Source: CAWFNW01 sp963817405 (GTDB taxonomy: Bacteria; Actinomycetota; Coriobacteriia; Anaerosomatales; Anaerosomataceae). Taken from it: a DNA stretch of 64,000 bases. A program made the position numbers and the translations under genes. Below, piece after piece: positions 61,493-64,000 of this stretch (position 1 is its first letter; each line of letters begins with the position of its first letter). The stretch is taken from positions 372,001 to 436,000 of the forward strand of contig CAWFNW010000002.1 of NCBI GenBank assembly GCA_963817405.1, read 5' to 3'. The notes under the pieces were generated by a model. That model searched no databases. It was not told the origin of the DNA and was given only the letters and a program-made list of their open reading frames with translations.

Positions 61493-61515
61493 GTGTGCAT
61501 GGTAACGCTTCTCGG

Positions 61516-61544
61516 TTGTCCGACCACCGCGCCCCCGCTATACT
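61516..61544 (+). promoter_or_regulatory. promoter of tRNA-Ser(CGA)
   Basis: -35 TTGTCC (61516-61521), 17-base spacer, -10 TATACT (61539-61544), the same -10 as at tRNA-Ser(GGA). Confidence 0.75.
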
Positions 61545-61588
61545 CGCACGTGCGCTTTGAGCCGCCCGCGTGCGGCTCGCGTCACCCC

Positions 61589-61683
<95 letters not shown>

Positions 61684-61790
61684 TAGCTGCGAAAACGCGG
61701 TTCCGACAGCCCGTTCTGGGAGGTCGGGACCGCGGTTCGTTTCGAGCGTTCTCGGGGCATCTGCGGAAGGACGCTTCATCGGTTCGGGAA

Positions 61791-62309
61791 TCACGGCGGA
61801 TATGTGACGCTTTCCCCGTCCACCTCGGCGAAAGCGGTCAAACGGTGCAGTCGCGCGGCGCGGGGGCCGATGATGTCGTTGACGGCTATCCCCCGCGCAA
61901 CGAGCGCGTCTCCGATCAGGGACCGGTGGCAGCGCCACGGGACGGCTTCTGCACACATGACCGCAACGACACTCAGTCCGGCTTCGACCACGAGGTGATC
62001 TATGGCGGCGGCGAACTCGGGCGTCTGCATGTAGTCGGCATATCCTCGGAAGGCGTCGTTGTGCCAGCCGAGATTGGGTGAATGAGGCGTGGTATGGCGA
62101 AACCCGCCGAGCCCGGGCATGTGTTCGTATGCGATGCCAGCGTCGGATAGCCAATCGGGCATCACGGAGATGTCGAACTGAGGATTGTGGCGCGAGCGAG
62201 GAATCGTTCTCACGTCCGCGACGCGCGCGACTCCAAACTCACGCATCAGTGCGACGAACTCTTCAGCCGAGCGCGTGGAATGGCCGACGGTGTGAACCAG
62301 CACACTCAC
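61791..62309 (-). CDS. DUF488 domain protein
   Basis: The 172-residue protein has the DUF488 signatures: VHTVGHSTRSAEEFVALMREFGVARVADVRTIPRSRHNPQFD, IAYEHMPGLGGFR, and VAVMCAEAVPWRCHRSLIGDAL. The C-E…P..CHR segment is typical. Function unknown; often co-located with DNA-damage or thiol genes. ATG 62309. It is the second gene of a minus-strand pair with the AlkA-like glycosylase, inside the tRNA-bounded segment. Confidence 0.9.
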   Translation of the reverse strand: MSVLVHTVGHSTRSAEEFVALMREFGVARVADVRTIPRSRHNPQFDISVMPDWLSDAGIAYEHMPGLGGFRHTTPHSPNLGWHNDAFRGYADYMQTPEFAAAIDHLVVEAGLSVVAVMCAEAVPWRCHRSLIGDALVARGIAVNDIIGPRAARLHRLTAFAEVDGESVTYPP

Positions 62310-62310
62310 G

Positions 62311-62943
62311 TCATCTCACCCGCTTCGCGGCGGAACGCGCTCGCGCAGCCATCAGGTAGAAGCTCGCAGCGGATCGGTGGGGCCTCCACGCCTCGGCGCG
62401 TTTGATGAGCTCGTCGCGGTTCGCGGGACGACTTAGGCCCATCATGTCCCCGGCTTGCGCGCGAACGCCGAGGTCGTCAACCGCAAGAATGTCAGGTCGG
62501 CCCAACGCGAACATGAGGAACATCTCGGCCGACCAGGGACCAACTCCGCGAAGACGCATCAGCTGAGACATAGCATCTTCATCGGAAAGCCCGTCGAGCC
62601 GGTCCGGGTCGATATCGCCGACAAGGAATCGTCGGGCGGTTTCCTGAACATAGGACGCCTTTTGGCGCGACAGGCCCGCAGCTCGAAGCTCCGCGTCGTC
62701 GGCCGAAGACAAGGTCGCGGGAGTGATTTCGACGGCGGCAGAAAGCCTACCGAAGATCGCGCTGGCGGCTCGCTCGGATAGCTGCTGGCCGACAATCGAG
62801 CGGATCATTGCGACGAAAGGGTCCGACGGAGACGAGAGACTGACCGTGCCTACTCGGTTGATCACCGCGCCGAGCGCCGGGTCGGCGTTGGCGAGCACAA
62901 CAGAAACGTCGTCATCGGACCCGTAGTGTATCGAGGGACTCAT
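62311..62943 (-). CDS. AlkA-like DNA glycosylase (HhH-GPD), island copy
   Basis: The 210-residue enzyme has AMIRSIVGQQLSERAASAIFGRL, the helix-hairpin-helix LRGVGPWSAEMFLMFALGRPDILAVDD with the catalytic Asp, and no Fe-S loop. It is a paralogue of the gene at 35260 but not closely similar. ATG 62943; GTG 62961 is possible. It ends one base before the DUF488 start, so the two are co-expressed. Confidence 0.88.
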   Translation of the reverse strand: MSPSIHYGSDDDVSVVLANADPALGAVINRVGTVSLSSPSDPFVAMIRSIVGQQLSERAASAIFGRLSAAVEITPATLSSADDAELRAAGLSRQKASYVQETARRFLVGDIDPDRLDGLSDEDAMSQLMRLRGVGPWSAEMFLMFALGRPDILAVDDLGVRAQAGDMMGLSRPANRDELIKRAEAWRPHRSAASFYLMAARARSAAKRVR

Positions 62944-63038
62944 GAACTGGTGTATACCCACGGTACTTCGGGCGCATGCTCGCCTCGGAATTGAGCTTCG
63001 AGCCCTTGCTTAACGGCCGACGATAGCCAATCCGGCTA

Positions 63039-63062
63039 CTTGGGAACAGGTACCCAAGGAGG
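63039..63062 (+). promoter_or_regulatory. palindrome overlapping the ribosome site of the ferritin-like gene
   Basis: CTTGGG (63039-63044) and CCCAAG (63053-63058) form a perfect inverted repeat; the second arm runs into the Shine-Dalgarno AAGGAGG (63056-63062). It could be an operator, or a hairpin that limits translation. Confidence 0.4.
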
Positions 63063-63067
63063 CTGCC

Positions 63068-63910
63068 ATGACTATCTCCGCTGAGGCCCTGGACTCGCTC
63101 AGGGAGGACCAGGCGCTCGAACACGGCGCGATCATTCAGTACGTCATCCACGGTGCGCTGCTGCGGGATGTCGGTATTACGGATCCGGTCCGCAAGATGG
63201 CGCGCGAGGAGATGTGGCACTTCGAATGGCTGGCCGAGGCCATTCGCGACCGGGGCGGCGAGCCAACACTCGATCGCGCCCGTGTCCTCCTCCCCACGTC
63301 GATGGCCGACAGCATGTTGGTGGACGTCGGCACCGAAGATCTGGCGCTGTCGCACTATGCGCAGACGCTTGAGCTTCTCGGCGATTCGGATCCCGAGCTC
63401 AGTCGCCTTATCGAACGGATCGTCGAGGATGAACATCATCACCGCGCCACGTTCCAGCGTCTCGAGACAGAAGTGCGCGCGGGCGGAGAGCCGGCCTACG
63501 CCGCACATGCAATCGCTGGTCCCGAGGACCTCGCTGTTGTCGGTCCCACTCTCGGGGTTGAGTATGCGAGCGTGCTCCAGTACCTCTGGAACAAGTACGG
63601 GTGCGGCGACTGCGATCAGGGTGAGCAGTACTTTGAGTTTGCCGTGGACGAGATGCGCCACTTGGTCTGGGCCGCGACCTACGTTCCCGGTCTCGGCACG
63701 CCGGCGCCCCCTGAGGTTCCCTTCGACAGCGTGCGGGTCGTTCACTCGACTGCCGAGGCACGTGAGGCTGCGGAGCGGCTTGAGGGCGTTGCGGCCGGGT
63801 TCTATTCGGCGAAGATTGGCGAGGCAAAGAGCGAAGACCTCGCTGGCGATCTCAGACGCGCCCTCGGCCAGCACGACTTCCATCGGGGCACGCTGGAACA
63901 GATGGGCTGA
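63068..63910 (+). CDS. protein with two tandem ferritin-like domains
   Basis: The 280-residue protein has a first ferritin-like bundle (about 1-140) with ligands in LEHGAIIQY, REEMWHFEWL (E-x-x-H) and VEDEHHHRATF (E-x-x-H). A second bundle (about 150-280) keeps GVEYASVLQYLW and VDEMRHLVWAA but has GQHDFHRGTL in place of the second E-x-x-H, so its diiron site may be incomplete. It may store iron or detoxify peroxide. ATG 63068 has AAGGAGG. It is the last gene before the tRNA-Ser 3'-end copy. Confidence 0.8.
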   Translation: MTISAEALDSLREDQALEHGAIIQYVIHGALLRDVGITDPVRKMAREEMWHFEWLAEAIRDRGGEPTLDRARVLLPTSMADSMLVDVGTEDLALSHYAQTLELLGDSDPELSRLIERIVEDEHHHRATFQRLETEVRAGGEPAYAAHAIAGPEDLAVVGPTLGVEYASVLQYLWNKYGCGDCDQGEQYFEFAVDEMRHLVWAATYVPGLGTPAPPEVPFDSVRVVHSTAEAREAAERLEGVAAGFYSAKIGEAKSEDLAGDLRRALGQHDFHRGTLEQMG

Positions 63911-63952
63911 GAAGGGCCGGCACGCAAACCATTCTCCAAACGAACTGGACAC

Positions 63953-63980
63953 ACGAGGGTTCGAATCCTCCCTCTCCGCC
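63953..63980 (+). repeat. partial copy of the tRNA-Ser(CGA) 3' end (attachment-site remnant)
   Basis: ACGAGGGTTCGAATCC then TCCCTCTCCGCC repeats bases 61652-61680 of tRNA-Ser(CGA) with one C missing. It holds only the T-arm and acceptor 3' side, so it cannot be a functional tRNA. It fits the far attachment site (attR) of a segment integrated at the tRNA. Confidence 0.85.
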
Positions 63981-64000
63981 GGATGCACTACCTGACCAGC

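Noticed and set aside
63953..63980. a further tRNA gene at the right edge
   Set aside because: Only the T-arm and acceptor 3' side are present; no anticodon arm lies upstream.

Overview
The window is a GC-rich, densely packed bacterial chromosome segment. GTG and TTG starts are frequent and most genes have a Shine-Dalgarno site. The gene mix suggests an anaerobic or microaerobic actinobacterium, possibly of the Coriobacteriia type. It includes a BadF/HgdC-type activator ATPase, a UGA-encoded selenoprotein of the GrdB-related family, an ATP-type PEP carboxykinase, flavodoxins, CDGSH and hemerythrin proteins, and threonine dehydrogenase with 2-amino-3-ketobutyrate lyase. The taxonomic placement is inference, because no rRNA gene is present.

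Layout. 1-4.1 kb: partial BadF-type ATPase, MalY/PatB lyase, a VapBC-type toxin-antitoxin pair, IPP isomerase and a membrane protein. 4.3-11.7 kb: two ABC exporter pairs (ATPase plus FtsX/MacB permease); the first permease is broken by two frameshifts. 11.6-16.4 kb: a HigA antitoxin with a truncated HigB, a GDT1-type transporter, an RibD/DHFR-like reductase, an HNH endonuclease, a Nudix hydrolase, and a lipoprotein interrupted by an in-frame TGA. 16.6-31.2 kb: redox and stress genes (two flavodoxins, one exported by Tat; an FMN-binding protein; hemerythrin; CDGSH; cytochrome c), each set with a local regulator (two TetR, one PadR) whose palindromic operators can be read, plus rpiA and pckA. 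31.3-38.5 kb: a SpoIIE-type phosphatase receptor translationally coupled to an NMT1-type binding protein, AlkA, an AAA/DUF4143 ATPase, a macrodomain protein and a second VapBC pair. 38.6-47.4 kb: serS, a one-chain Zwf-Gnd fusion, and a PEGA/beta-propeller operon. 47.5-64 kb: five tRNA genes (Arg-ACG and all four Ser isoacceptors), tdh-kbl, tadA, the selenoprotein, a P-type ATPase, a MOSC-type/cysteine-desulfurase-like enzyme, an MFS exporter, and a 2.3-kb segment bracketed by tRNA-Ser(CGA) and a copy of its 3' end.

Three signals stand out. First, a family of eight roughly 40-60 bp palindromic elements, always just downstream of gene 3' ends and never in a divergent promoter region, with a conserved loop as well as conserved arms. 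Second, a selenoprotein whose UGA is followed at once by a strong SECIS-like hairpin and a U-x-x-C motif. Third, the tRNA-Ser(CGA) island carrying DUF488, a DNA glycosylase and a double ferritin-like protein. The Zwf-Gnd fusion and the binding-protein/phosphatase pair are further unusual designs.
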